From NCBI GenBank assembly GCA_017163975.1, contig JAFFSR010000004.1, forward strand, positions 4,216,001 through 4,280,000: a stretch of DNA of 64,000 bases, written 5' to 3'. Position numbers and translations under genes: made by a program. Under the pieces are notes generated by a model that worked only from the letters and a program-made list of their open reading frames with translations, was not told the origin of the DNA and made no database searches. The stretch's first letter is position 1. Every line of letters begins with the position of its first letter. This stretch comes from Anastatus disparis. Taxonomy: Eukaryota; Arthropoda; Insecta; Hymenoptera; Eupelmidae. Below, piece after piece: positions 40,612 through 52,110 of this stretch.

Positions 40612-43600
40612 ATGGCCACCATGTTATCGAGAACGATTACCCTAGCTGAATCTCTCAGTCGTTTAAACAATGCTAAGGTACGTAAATTACAAATTTATAT
40701 GTTACTCCTTGATTAATTTTATTATTTCGTTATTTAACGGAATAGTTTTGAATTTAGCGAGTTTAGGTTAAATATTGAGAAAATGTATTAGAATGCAAAA
40801 GAGAGAAAAAAAAGAAGTCGCCAAGCAAAGTAGTTGGGGCTGTGTCTCTGTGTGAGTGCCGTAGTCTGCTAAATTGGGCGCCAGGGTCGCGCACACATAT
40901 TACACGTAAAAATATATACATGTATACATACACAGCAAAATGATTCAAGGATTTTGTACTTTGTACCTATATGAAGCGAATGCGTTAAAGAGAGAGAGAT
41001 GGATGTATGTAATATAACATTTTTCGTTTCTTTTTTTCTTCTTTTTCTTTTTTGTTTCTATATTATGTATAACGGTTGATCATAATCGCGTTTGTTCTTT
41101 TACGTAAGAGTAAGTCGAAAGGTCGAGGTTACTTACGTATTTTCATGTATAATACCCTAAAAAAAAGACTATTCCTGTCAAACTGGCATTAATTGTACAG
41201 ACGAGATAGCATAAAGTATAGACACTTGTCTTTAGGAAATGAGAGAGAAAGAATGAGCGAAGCAGCTGACGACAAGATGTAAATGTCGAATGGGACGTTC
41301 GATTTAATACCTGATGTAATTTTCAGTTTTTTTTTTAAATAGGGTTTTCTCAAATTTCTTGACTTAATGATTAAGTGGTTTATTTTCTAAGAAATTTAAA
41401 AAGAGTTAAATAATTGAGATATTTAAAATTTTTTGATAATTCCGATCAAATTTCATGTGTAATTGGAATGACTTTTAAATATTTGCATTTTTGTTGTCTG
41501 CTAGAGACGTGTTTTTTAAACTTTGCGTTGTTAGGAATTGAATTTATAAATTAATGTATTTTCTTGAAAGAAATAATCTAAATTAACCACTTAAAACGAT
41601 TTTTTTAAGCTTTAAAAATTATTTTCAATTTACTATATTAGATATATAAATAAAAATAATTATTTATTTATTATATACTATTAGCATGATGAAAATATAC
41701 AATTTTTAAAAATGTCATTTATTTATTGAAACTTATATAATTGCTATTTCGATTTATTTTCAATGAAATTATTAAAAAATTTGATATGCTATTAACTAAT
41801 TTCAATCAAACGTAAAAATAATTCACACATAAAATTTTAAATAAATAAAAAATTCTGTTTTTCTTTCTGTATTATTATATCTTGTCTTTATGCATTATGA
41901 AGTAATTCTTAATTTGTATGATGCTATACAATTTTATTAACCATTTTAATGATTCATTTATATAATCAAATAATTTTATAACATAACAAGGAAGTTATCT
42001 GCAATAAGCTATGCAGTCTATTTTACAATATATCTTTCATTCCTATATTGCATTGTTAACTGTTAATGCTGACTACAATAATATCCAAAGAAAAATAAAT
42101 CAAATAAAAAATTGATTAACATTGCAAATTTTTGTTTTAAAAAAAGAGCAATGAAATTTCCACTGTGCTCATTAATTCGTGCATCCACAAAGTTGCTTAC
42201 TCGAATGTAAACATTTGAAAGAAATAAAAAAATAATCAAGGAAGTGTTTGAGCGTTGTTGCAATGGGTATTTGAAAACCTCGGATGTTCCTTGAATTTTT
42301 CTGCGATCCTAAACAAAGTCTTAAGAAGCCTGTGTGTGCTATGCGATTGACAAGTGTAGGTCAATGCCGCTTGGTTCGATGCCATTATTTCTATTTTTAT
42401 CACCTATACAAAGTATCAAGTCTTTTTAATCTTCCTAAATCCATTGTTGTTCATTATTTCTTATTGTAATTTACAAAAAAGAAACAATATTAATTTAATA
42501 ACCCTTATTACTTATTACAGATTCTGGCTTGTACAAGCAATCTTAACAAGCAGCAAGTAAGGAATCTCAACGTGCATGAACACATCAGTTACAGTGTACT
42601 CAATGAAGCAGGAATTCCAACACCTAAGTTTGGTGTGGCTAAAACACCGGAGGAAGCTGCCAAACTTGCCACTGACCTGAACACCAAGGACATTGTTCTA
42701 AAGGCACAGGTATTAGCTGGTGGCCGTGGCAAGGGCCATTTCAAGGGCAGCAATGTAAGCGGTGTCAAAATGTGTGAAACGTAAGTTTATTATATTTTCA
42801 TTTTAATAATTTAATTTAATTATTAAAAAATACGATTTCACTGAGTTAAATACTAAAAATATTCTAAAAATTGAATACTTTTTATGTTTTACATTTTAAC
42901 TATTTTTTTTAATGTATTATATTTTTTTAGATAAAATTGTAAAAATAATGTAAATTGTAAGAAAAGTTGATTAAAAAAAAAAGTCTTATTTCTTTGACTA
43001 AAAGTTAGTCTTTTAACCCACTTTTAAACACAACAAATCAATAGATTAAATAAGGAGCAGTTCAAGTCAAATATTAAGTAGTAGAATTTATCAAGAACCA
43101 ATTTTAGAATTGTCAAACGTACAATACTTTTTTTTACAATTTGCAAATTTCAATGAATAATCATTGCAAAATTATAAGTATTGTCATAATAAAAAGTAAT
43201 TAAATTCAGTATTGCTTTAATATCTTAAGAAATAAATACAAAGTATAAAATCAACCTTGTTTTATATACATAAGTACATATAATATGGTGCACTATTTAA
43301 AGATTAAAAGAATTTCAATATCATTTCCTTAAAGAACATTAATAAAAACATTATCTTTGCCAACTACAATATTAAAATAGATGTACGTAGAAAGAAAATA
43401 TCATTTGTTAAAGATGAATTTTCAATCATGTAATTATAAACTAAAATTTCATAAAAAAATGTTTTTACAGACCTGAAGAAGCTAAGCAATTAGCAAGTCA
43501 AATGCTGGGTAAATACTTGATAACAAAACAAACTGGTGAAGCTGGCAGGATATGTAATGCTGTAATGGTAACACAAAGAATGTTTCCGCGTAAAGAATAT

Positions 43601-46058
43601 TATCTGGCAGTAATGATGGAACGTGCATTTGGTGGTCCAGTAATTATTGCATCAAGCCAGGGTGGTGTCAATATTGAGGAAGTTGCAGCCACCAACCCTC
43701 AAGCTATTATGTATGAACCAATTGATTGCAATAAGGGTATTACGAAAGAACAATCTGATCGGATCGCTGTTAAACTTGGACTTGAAAATGTTAAAGATTA
43801 CATCTCAGAAATGATTAGAAACATGTATGCTTTGTTTGTGAAAAAAGATGCTCTGTTGATTGAAGTTAATCCATTGGCAGAAGACATCAATGGCAAATGT
43901 AAGTAAATCTGTTTTCAAATACTTTTTAATGCAAGTGATATTTTTTTAATAAAAATTTAAATTCTGTATTATTAACTACACTTTTATCTATAGGAATTTC
44001 TTAAAATTTAAACGAATTATAGTATGTAAATTTTTATTAACAAAGATTGTTCAAATTATAATTTTAACAATTGTATAAATAAATATAAAAATTTTAATTA
44101 TATTTTAGTTATAGTACATTCAAATTATACATACTGCAATAAATAAAGAATTTTTTATGTTCACACGATAAGTTGAAAATTTATTTTCTTTATATTATTG
44201 GAAACGAGAAAAGGACAAAATTATAATTGTGATTGATAAAATGGATATAAAATAATTAGTTATGAATATATTTATTATACTCATAATTGTGTAATTATTA
44301 TTTTAGAAATATTATTGAAACCCAACTTAGACATAAGTTAAATTTATACATTTTATTGCACATTGCTTTAAAATAATTTTTAATGGAAATCTATTTTATT
44401 TATTAAATTAATAGAATCAATTTTTCTTCTAGACTTTGCACTGGATTGCAAATGTAGGTTCGATGACAATGCTGAATTTAGGCAAAAAGATCTCTTTGCC
44501 TTAAGGGATTGGACGCAAGAAGATCCTAAAGAAGTTGAAGCAGCTAAATTCGAGCTTAATTACATTGCCCTTGATGGTAACATTGGTTGCATGGTTAATG
44601 GTGCTGGTTTGGCTATGGCTACAATGGACATCATCAAATTGCACGGTGGTGAACCCGCTAACTTCCTTGACGTTGGTGGTGGTGCAACTGCTTCAGCTGT
44701 TAAGGAAGCTTTCAAAATCATCACATCTGATAAGAAGGTAATTAATGTTATTATTATAACTTACAAAGTTTATGTTCCAAGAAATAATTTTATAATAATT
44801 TTATAAGGTCAATTTCAAAACCTGCTTTTCTGCATAGATCTGTTATTAGAATATCTAATCTGTTAGAATCTCGAATTTGGCAAACCTATATAATGATTAG
44901 ATTATCTTTTCCAAAATTTTTATTTCATTACTTGAATTACTCTGAAGAAAAAATTATTCACTACACTTGTCTTAATTTATTAAGAATTTATCAAAATACT
45001 TTTTAACTAACGTTTTAGTTGTTCAGATGATATTGTTGAAAGTTCAATAGGATTATATTATAATGTCTAGATGATGTAATAAAAAGTTATATCTATAGAC
45101 AGTATTATTTATGTAAATTCTTAAATTGTATTTAAAATTTTTTATGCTATTGTAATTTCTATTTATAATCTATTCAAATAATATACGCTATGCTAAATGC
45201 AAATTAGTGCATGAAAGCGCATCTATATCTGTGAAATAAAATAAAAAAACATTGTCTAAAATTTCAATTGCGGAAAAGTAAGTTATTTCAATTGAATATT
45301 TTTAATTTTGTACAAAGAAATCATGTATAAATAATATAGTTGTTTAATTAATTAAAAAATTTAATGAAATATTTATAAAGTATAAAGAAAGTTATGTAAG
45401 AAAAGCTACAACTAAAAATTATACTTTCGTTTATATTTCTATTATTAGAAACAAAACGTTTTAAAGTTGTATAATGCAGGTCGTTTGTGTATTGTCATTT
45501 ATATAATCATATTTTTGAGTATTTATAGACCTTCTCTAATTGAAAATTTTATTATTTTAGGTTCATGCACTTTTAGTTAATATTTTTGGAGGTATTATGA
45601 GGTGCGATGTTATTGCGGAAGGTATCATTGCTGCGACAAAGGAGCTGGATCTCAAAATACCTGTTGTTGTTAGACTACAGGTAATTTCCTTTCATTATAA
45701 AATATAACAAAAGATATATAAATCTTTTTAATTTAGATAAGCAGGTATTATTTGCTATTTAAAAAATTTTTTTTTAAATTTTTTATTCCATTTATATTTT
45801 TTTATTTCTTTTCTAAATTGAATTTTGAAAATTAACAATAAATTGTAATTTATTATTTTATTGAAATATAAATTTTTAATTTTTCAGGGAACCAACGTCG
45901 ATGAGGCTAAAGCTCTTATTGCTGCAGCAGGCTTGAAAATCGTGCCAATAGATGATCTTGATGAAGCAGCTCGTATTGCTGTAAAATTATCCACCATTGT
46001 CAAACTTGCCCAATCCGCAAAATTGAGCGTTAACTTTGAAATTCCTCAAATCTCCTAA
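40612..46058 (+). CDS. SUCLA2: Succinyl-CoA ligase beta subunit (ADP-forming type), tandem copy 2
   Basis: Six exons (40612-40677, 42521-42780, 43471-43898, 44433-44737, 45561-45680, 45888-46058) join in phase to 449 aa. It has the same motifs as copy 1: [75 protein letters not shown] and [12 protein letters not shown]. The N-terminus ([15 protein letters not shown]) is a plausible mitochondrial signal. Two starts exist: 40612, and 40621, which sits in a textbook GCCACCATG context. Exon 3 here equals exons 3 and 4 of copy 1 fused. It is closer to the usual animal sequence (GAPDH-like even codon use is not claimed), so I take it as the housekeeping parent and copy 1 as the derived paralogue (inference). 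Confidence 0.95.
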
Positions 46059-48315
46059 AATATTCTAGTTGAAAAAAAGAAAAAAAGAAAATGAGTAAAA
46101 TTTAACAAACATTAAAAAAATGCAAAAAAAAAATATAAATTGAAGAATAACGCCAATTTAATTAAAATCGGTGGTAACTAACAAGAAAGAATGTACGCAA
46201 TGCGACTCTTGTTTCAAAGAGCGCATTAAGATACAGAGCCGAGAAAGAATGGATTAAGATTGTAAATGAATTGTGCGTAATTTATTATAAACCGGTTTTG
46301 ATTCTATGTGTAATTACAAGGTGAAATATACATAGTTGTACGAAGTTATGTAATTCTTTTTATATTATTTAAAATTATATATGACTATGTAAGGAACCTT
46401 TTAACGTAATTACACACAGAAACAAAAATAATAAGTATGAATAAATTACGCATAATTCATCATAACATTTTCTCGGGCTCCTTGTTCCAGATGTTTGTCT
46501 GTTTGAATGCGTTTTTATTGAAAGTGTTTTTTGGTGTCTCAGACGCTGAAAATTTAACAAATTTAAAAAATTAATGAAAAACGGCACAAAGTTGCCATAA
46601 AGTTGAATATTAAATATTTATTAATTTTAAAAAACGCTGTACATCGTATACTTATATTGCGCGCGAAAGAAAATTGCTTTAAGCACTTGAATTTTTCTCT
46701 CTCATATCTTTCATGCAGGCACAAAAGATAAGTAAAAAAAATGAAAACTAATGTGTTATTAATTGTACTATGTTTAATTATAAGTAATTTATTTAATTTG
46801 GTCTTTTCTCATTACATTTATGTCTCGCGAGAGAGAAATAACCTACGCGCTTCAGTATTAAGGGAACGTTTATGTGTTGGTTATAATACAACAAAAAAAT
46901 TTTACAAAATTAAAAAAAAAAGCGAAATAAAATATGTTAAAACATCATTTGGTACATATTCACGTTGAGTTTCCACAAACTCTAAACATGAGAATGACAT
47001 ATTTATAACGAAAAAGTGTAAGAAAAGAACGAAGCATTGTAACTTTAAATGATATTGCTGAGTTTCAGTGAACCTGTCTAATGTAATATATATACATAGT
47101 TATATATACATACATAAATTATTTTACATAATTTCAGTTTTGTTCTCATTTCGTTTTTTTACACGCCAAGCCATGCACCATAATTATTTTTCTGCAGATA
47201 TATAAAGATTTATTTTTTCAGCGTATTTTTTTATGAAAAAAGAATCATATTTACTTATTGCTACTATTAAAATTGTAAATAACAATTTATTAATGACAAT
47301 TACTATTATAAAAAAATTAGATTTTTAATTTTAAGTTTAGCTTTAGCTTTTATAATAGTTTGCGTCAATATTTTATTTTTATTTATTTATTTTTGGATTG
47401 ATGCTTGAATTATTAAATATTTGTGCTGTACAATTTCATACATATTTATTTTTAAATAATTTGATAATGAACATAATGAACATTATATAAAAAAGGAATA
47501 TTTGGTTTTAATTGTTATTTTAAAATTGAATATTTATTATTTTTCTGATGTTTTTGTTACTTATGTGATCAAAATGAAAGTATGGAAATTGAAAATTATT
47601 ACTGTGTCAAAAATTTTAAAAATGTAAAACTAATCTAAAATATTAAAAAATAAAGAAATTATTAAACTCCTGTTAATTTTATGCTTCAATTAGTGGAAAA
47701 TAGTAAACGACATTTTGAATTTTAACATTTTAAAATAATACAATTAAAAATAATAAATATACTGAAATTTTTTTTGTTGAGTTTTATATTTTTCATATTA
47801 TGCTCAATTACATGTTTAGTAAAATTAATATTTTTCCAATAGCATTTTTGTAATGGATATGCATTCTTATATTTTTACTAATTATCAATTAATTTATATA
47901 AAAGTTAAAATACTAAATCAATTATTTGTATGATTAATATAAGAGAACTAATATGAAATAATTTTAATAAATTTTTAATATGAATATTATTTAAAATTCA
48001 TAAAATTTTAATTTTTAGAAATTATAAAAATCTTTTAACATAAATCAAAATAAAATTCAAGATGCTATTTTTAAATATTTTGAATAAATTTATTTAACTT
48101 AAATAAAGCAAAAAATTCAACTTTTTTAATAAATTAATCAAAAATAATATGTTAAAAATATAAAAATAAATAATTTTAAATAGCGCGCTATTTTTCAGTC
48201 AAAAGTTCTCCATCTCTATTTCCGTATAGCATCTTTGTCTTTTCCATCTAAAGTATAAAAAGGAAAAAATTTGTACCGTTTTGGTTACTTGATATAAACC
48301 CAAACATATTAGTAA
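46059..48315. other. 3' flank of SUCLA2 copy 2 and AT-rich intergenic region
   Basis: About 2.2 kb of A/T-rich DNA. The only open frame of note is the possible secreted peptide at 46741-46968. No RNA gene, hairpin cluster or transposon end is recognised before the palindrome at 48316. Confidence 0.5.
46741..46968 (+). CDS. Possible small secreted basic peptide (weak)
   Basis: The frame encodes 75 aa. The N-terminus MKTNVLLIVLCLIISNLFNL is a convincing signal-peptide shape. The remainder is basic with a single cysteine (LRERLCVGYNTTKKF) and a lysine run. I recognise no family. In DNA this A/T-rich, hydrophobic N-termini arise by chance, there is no second exon or upstream evidence, and it could lie in the 3' UTR of SUCLA2 copy 2. 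It is kept only as a candidate. Confidence 0.2.
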   Translation: MKTNVLLIVLCLIISNLFNLVFSHYIYVSRERNNLRASVLRERLCVGYNTTKKFYKIKKKSEIKYVKTSFGTYSR

Positions 48316-49197
48316 TTTATGCTGTAGTAAGCAGTAGAGGGCGTCGTATGTAGTAGGCTAGTCAAATGGGTATTGAGTATATTTGCTGTCAGCTTATTTC
48401 CCCGGGGATATATGAACAAGTAATATATCCCCGGGGAAATACTCAATATGCTATAGTAAGTTGGGATACAACAAAACTCTTCAGTACGAAGAGAGCGCCG
48501 ATGTGTTTGGAAAGGATAGTAGTGTAAACTTGAGAACATAAACAGGCGCGTTAGACGATCGGCGCCGCATAGTTAAGTCCCGCGCATATTCAAATTTCAT
48601 AATGGTCTTTTTCGTATTAAATACATTTTTAAAAATATACATTAAATAAATAATGGTTCATATTGATTTATTAATAATAAAATTTAGAGTTAATAGTGAA
48701 AAAAAATCACAGTAAAAGTGATGCAGTGAAAAAAATAGAATAAACATAAAACTTGTAAAATTGTAAGAGAAATAAAAAAATTTTAAAACTTTTCAGTTAT
48801 AAGTTTGTACATTCATATTTACAAGTACAAACAAACATAACAGAAGAAAAGATTTTATAAACAGATGTATCTATCATATTTAGTAAATCAAAGAAAAATA
48901 TTAAAATAATTGTGAATTAAAAATTTATGTATCCCAGCGATACAGTAAGCATCGCTTGCTTTGTTTCTCGAAGCGTCACACGACAACATGTGGCGCTTGC
49001 GCGCGCAGACTCGTCTGCGCGCGCAAAGACAGCCTCGTTTCACGCTTGTTCCACGCTTCTTTAAATTCTACAAAATTGATTCTTTCGCATTTTATAAATT
49101 CATGATATATACATTGAAAAATTGTAAAAAATGTATTCAATTATATACTTATAATTTTATTGTTCCTCTAACTGCTTACAACAGCATAAAATAATCT

Positions 49198-49490
49198 ACG
49201 CAACATGTGATGTACGTCAGGAAAATATTTGCAGGGTTAAATGTTTTTTGCTTGAGCAGCAGAAAATCTCGGGCGCGCAAGCGCGCCCTCGACTTTCTAC
49301 TGCTCGCGCAAAAAACATTGACCCCTGCCAATATTATCCCTTCGTACATCACTTGTTGCGTATTAGTAATATACGCAACAAGTGATGTACGAAGGGATAA
49401 TATTGGCAGGGGTCAATGTTTTTTGCGCGAGCAGTAGAAAGTCGAGGGCGCGCTTGCGCGCCCGAGATTTTCTGCTGCTCAAGCAATAGT
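49198..49490. repeat. Back-to-back GC-rich hairpin modules
   Basis: CGCAACA(T/A)GTGATGTACG...TTTTTTGC...GAGCAGYAGAAA...CGAGGGCGCGC runs to a centre and back (49198-49372). The whole is then repeated in inverse orientation from 49375. Each half carries an AT-rich outer stem and a GC-rich inner tip (GGGCGCGCAAGCGCGCCC). Confidence 0.75.
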
Positions 49491-49622
49491 ATATTATTCA
49501 CCTAGGGAGTTAATTTGGAAAATGTCTTAAATCGTATGTAATTGTCGCCCGAGCCGAAGGCGAGGGTGACAAACATACGATTTAAGGTATTTTTCATTAA
49601 CTCCCGTGGTGAATATGCTATT
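49486..49622. mobile_element. Nested hairpin insertion A
   Basis: AATAGTATATTATTCACC...GGGAGTTAA pairs with TTAACTCCCGTGGTGAATATGCTATT. The inner stem CTTAAATCGTATG pairs with CATACGATTTAAG and has the tip GCCCGAGCCGAAGGCGAGGG. It interrupts the right-hand hairpin module, whose remainder resumes at about 49707. Confidence 0.65.
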
Positions 49623-49712
49623 TTTTGTCATACCCAGACCAAAAGTACCACTTCGTCGATTTTGAGCCGGGAGGAGAAGTGGTACTTTTGGGCAGGGGAT
49701 GGCAAAAAAAAC
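49622..49712. mobile_element. Nested hairpin insertion B
   Basis: CCAAAAGTACCACTTC pairs with GAAGTGGTACTTTTGG around a short GC-rich loop. The outer stem is TTTTTTGTCAT/ATGgCAAAAAA. It sits next to insertion A. Confidence 0.65.
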
Positions 49713-51266
49713 ATTTAACCCTGCAAATATTTTCCCGACGTACATCACATGTTGCGTAGATTATTTTATGCTGTTGTAAGCAGTTAGAGGAACAATAAAA
49801 TTATAAGTATATAATTGAATACATTTTTTACAATTTTTCAATGTATATATCATGAATTTATAAAATGCGAAAGAATCAATTTTGTAGAATTTAAAGAAGC
49901 GTGGAACAAGCGTGAAACGAGGCTGTCTTGCGCGCGCAGACGAGTCTGCGCGCGCAAGCGCCACATGTTGTCGTGTGACGCTTCGAGAAACAAAGCAAGC
50001 GATGCTTACTGTATCGCTGGGATACATAAATTTTTAATTCACAATTATTTTAATATTTTTCTTTGATTTACTAAATATGATAGATACATCTGTTTATAAA
50101 ATCTTTTCTTCTGTTATGTTTGTTTGTACTTGTAAATATGAATGTACAAACTTATAACTGAAAAGTTTTAAAATTTTTTTATTTCTCTTACAATTTTACA
50201 AGTTTTATGTTTATTCTATTTTTTTCACTGCATCACTTTTACTGTGATTTTTTTCACTATTAACTCTAAATTTTATTATTAATAAATCAATATGAACCAT
50301 TATTTATTTAATGTATATTTTTAAAAATGTATTTAATACGAAAAAGACCATTATGAAATTTGAATATGCGCGGGACTTAACTATGCGGCGCCGATCGTCT
50401 AACGCGCCTGTTTATGTTCTCAAGTTTACACTACTATCCTTTCCAAACACATCGGCGCTCACTTCGTACTGAAGAGTTTTGTTGTATCCCAACTTACTAT
50501 AGCATATTGAGTATTTCCCCGGGGATATATTACTTGTTCATATATCCCCGGGGAAATAAGCTGACAGCAAATATACTTTAGTACAAAATATCACAAACAA
50601 AATACAGCGGCGCTGCGAGCGCAACTATAAGAGACCTCAATACCCATTTGACTAGCCTACTACATACGACGCCCTCTACTGCTTACTACAGCATAAATGT
50701 ATTTATGTTATAGTATGTCGTATTCGGTAGAATACCCGTGGAGCTAGCTAAATGGGTATTGGGGTGTCATACCACCCTGCTCGTAGCTAAAGTATATTCA
50801 ATTAGCAATACATTATACAATGTCGTATACGACTTTAAAATACTTTATAGTATGGAATATTATTGCATACGCCACACTATATTGAAGTGTATTGGCAAAT
50901 ATTCTACAGTCTTGTTGAAGAACGTTCGGAGCAAAACACTAAAATATGTTTTTAGAAGGGTAGTAGAGTCAGCGCGCTGCTACAAGTAAGACAAAGACAG
51001 ATAAAGAAGAGCGCAGTTAAAAGTAAGCTATAGTTCTCCGTCGGCGTCGTTCGGTCGTTTCCGTAATTCGTCGTCGGCTCTCTCTCTGTCGCATAGGCAG
51101 AAGTATACCGGCACCGCTCAGTTCTTTGTGCGCATTCTTGAAATAAATAGAATTTCAAATTCTTCAATTAAATAGTCTGAAAATTTATATTTTATTATAA
51201 TGTTTTTTTATTTGTATTTAATCTTTTTATAGTCCCTCATACGACCTACGATAACATAAAATCATC

Positions 51267-51423
51267 TACCCAACTTGGGCTAACGAAGGATACATATGAT
51301 CTCGACTAATGTTTTATAGCTTGAACAGCAGTCAGTCTCGGGCTAAAGCCCTCGACCGACTACTGCTCAAGCTAAAAACATTAGTCTCGCTCATATAAAT
51401 CCTTCGTACGCCCAAGTTGGGTA
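51267..51423. mobile_element. 157-bp hairpin element related to the 49198 modules
   Basis: TACCCAACTTGGGC...CGAAGGAT pairs with ATCCTTCGTACGCCCAAGTTGGGTA. The inner stem ACTAATGTTTTTAGCTTGA-like sequence pairs with its inverse, and the tip is CTCGGGCTAAAGCCCTCGA. The order (CGAAGGAT, then AATGTTTT, then GAGCAGYAG, then CGAGGGC) matches the 49198-49490 modules, so they are one family. Confidence 0.7.
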
Positions 51424-51483
51424 TATAACTAATATACTACATATATCAAAATTCTTGTGATACTGGAATAGTCTTATTAGTAT

Positions 51484-51709
51484 CAACGAAGATAGACGCT
51501 TATAGAAGCGTACTTCTGGGTTAAATTTTTCGTCCGATACGCTGGGTAACACTTTAACATTGTTTGTATATCTATACATATGAAAAATTTGATATATATA
51601 GATATAAAAATACATGGGATCTAGTGGCGCCCTCAGTAGCTGGGGTAACTCATTTTTGGCAGAAATTTCCCATTTAAGAGTACGCTTCTATAAGCGTCTA
51701 TATTCGTTG
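51484..51709. mobile_element. 226-bp MITE with TTAGTAT target duplications
   Basis: The terminal inverted repeats begin CAACGAAKATAGACGCTTAT and extend about 31 bp with one mismatch. TTAGTAT flanks both sides (51477-51483 and 51710-51716). There is no ORF. A 7-8 bp duplication would fit hAT-like or related superfamilies. Confidence 0.85.
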
Positions 51710-52110
51710 TTAGTATAGCTTGCAAACTCAAACATCCGCACAAACGCCATCGGTTCGGTTCCACGGTCTTGTCAACCGTATTATTACTTTGTACGTGAAA
51801 TCGAGATGTTGTCATCAAAATTACCGTAAACACATTAAGTAGACAAAATTTTTTGTTTTATTTTCAAAAATAAGTCGTGCATATTCTTGATATATTTACA
51901 AGATTTTCCTACTATACAAAAATACAAAAGAAGTTTATTAAAAACAGAGAGAAAAAAAAGAGAATAACAAGAAAGCGGGGAGGAAGTTTTTAACATTATA
52001 CATATATAGTCTCGTCTCTCTCGCATTGTTTCACAGGGGGGCTCAAGTTATACACTCTCCTTCGGTCTTTATTTCTGTGCCGGCGAAAAAATATTTTAAA
52101 ATTTGCAAAA

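Larger units (their letters stand above)
48316..50697. mobile_element. 2.4-kb near-perfect palindromic (foldback) element with nested hairpins
   Basis: The sequence from TTTATGCTGTAGTAAGCAGT at 48316 returns inverted up to 50697. The arms (about 48316-49265 and 49707-50697) match closely over about 900 bp and include a GCGCCGATCGTCTAACGCGC block and small CCCCGGGGATATAT hairpins. The right arm has an extra about 60-bp segment near 50580-50640. The middle holds further hairpin modules, listed separately. There is no transposase or other gene. The origin is unclear: a giant MITE or foldback transposon, or a palindromic duplication. Confidence 0.8.
50698..52110. other. Transposon-rich upstream region of CAND1
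   Basis: It holds a hairpin element (51267-51423) and a MITE (51484-51709). A GC-richer patch at about 51040-51130 (CGTCGGCGTCGTTCGG..., CTCAGTTC initiator-like) could be a promoter. The CAND1 leader probably lies in the last 100-400 bp. Short echoes of the palindrome terminus (GCTAAATGGGTATTG at about 50746) suggest related copies. Confidence 0.5.

Noticed and set aside
48961..50066. Mirrored ORFs in the palindrome arms
   Set aside because: They are mirror copies of inverted-repeat DNA with no domain, signal or codon bias; the symmetry explains them.
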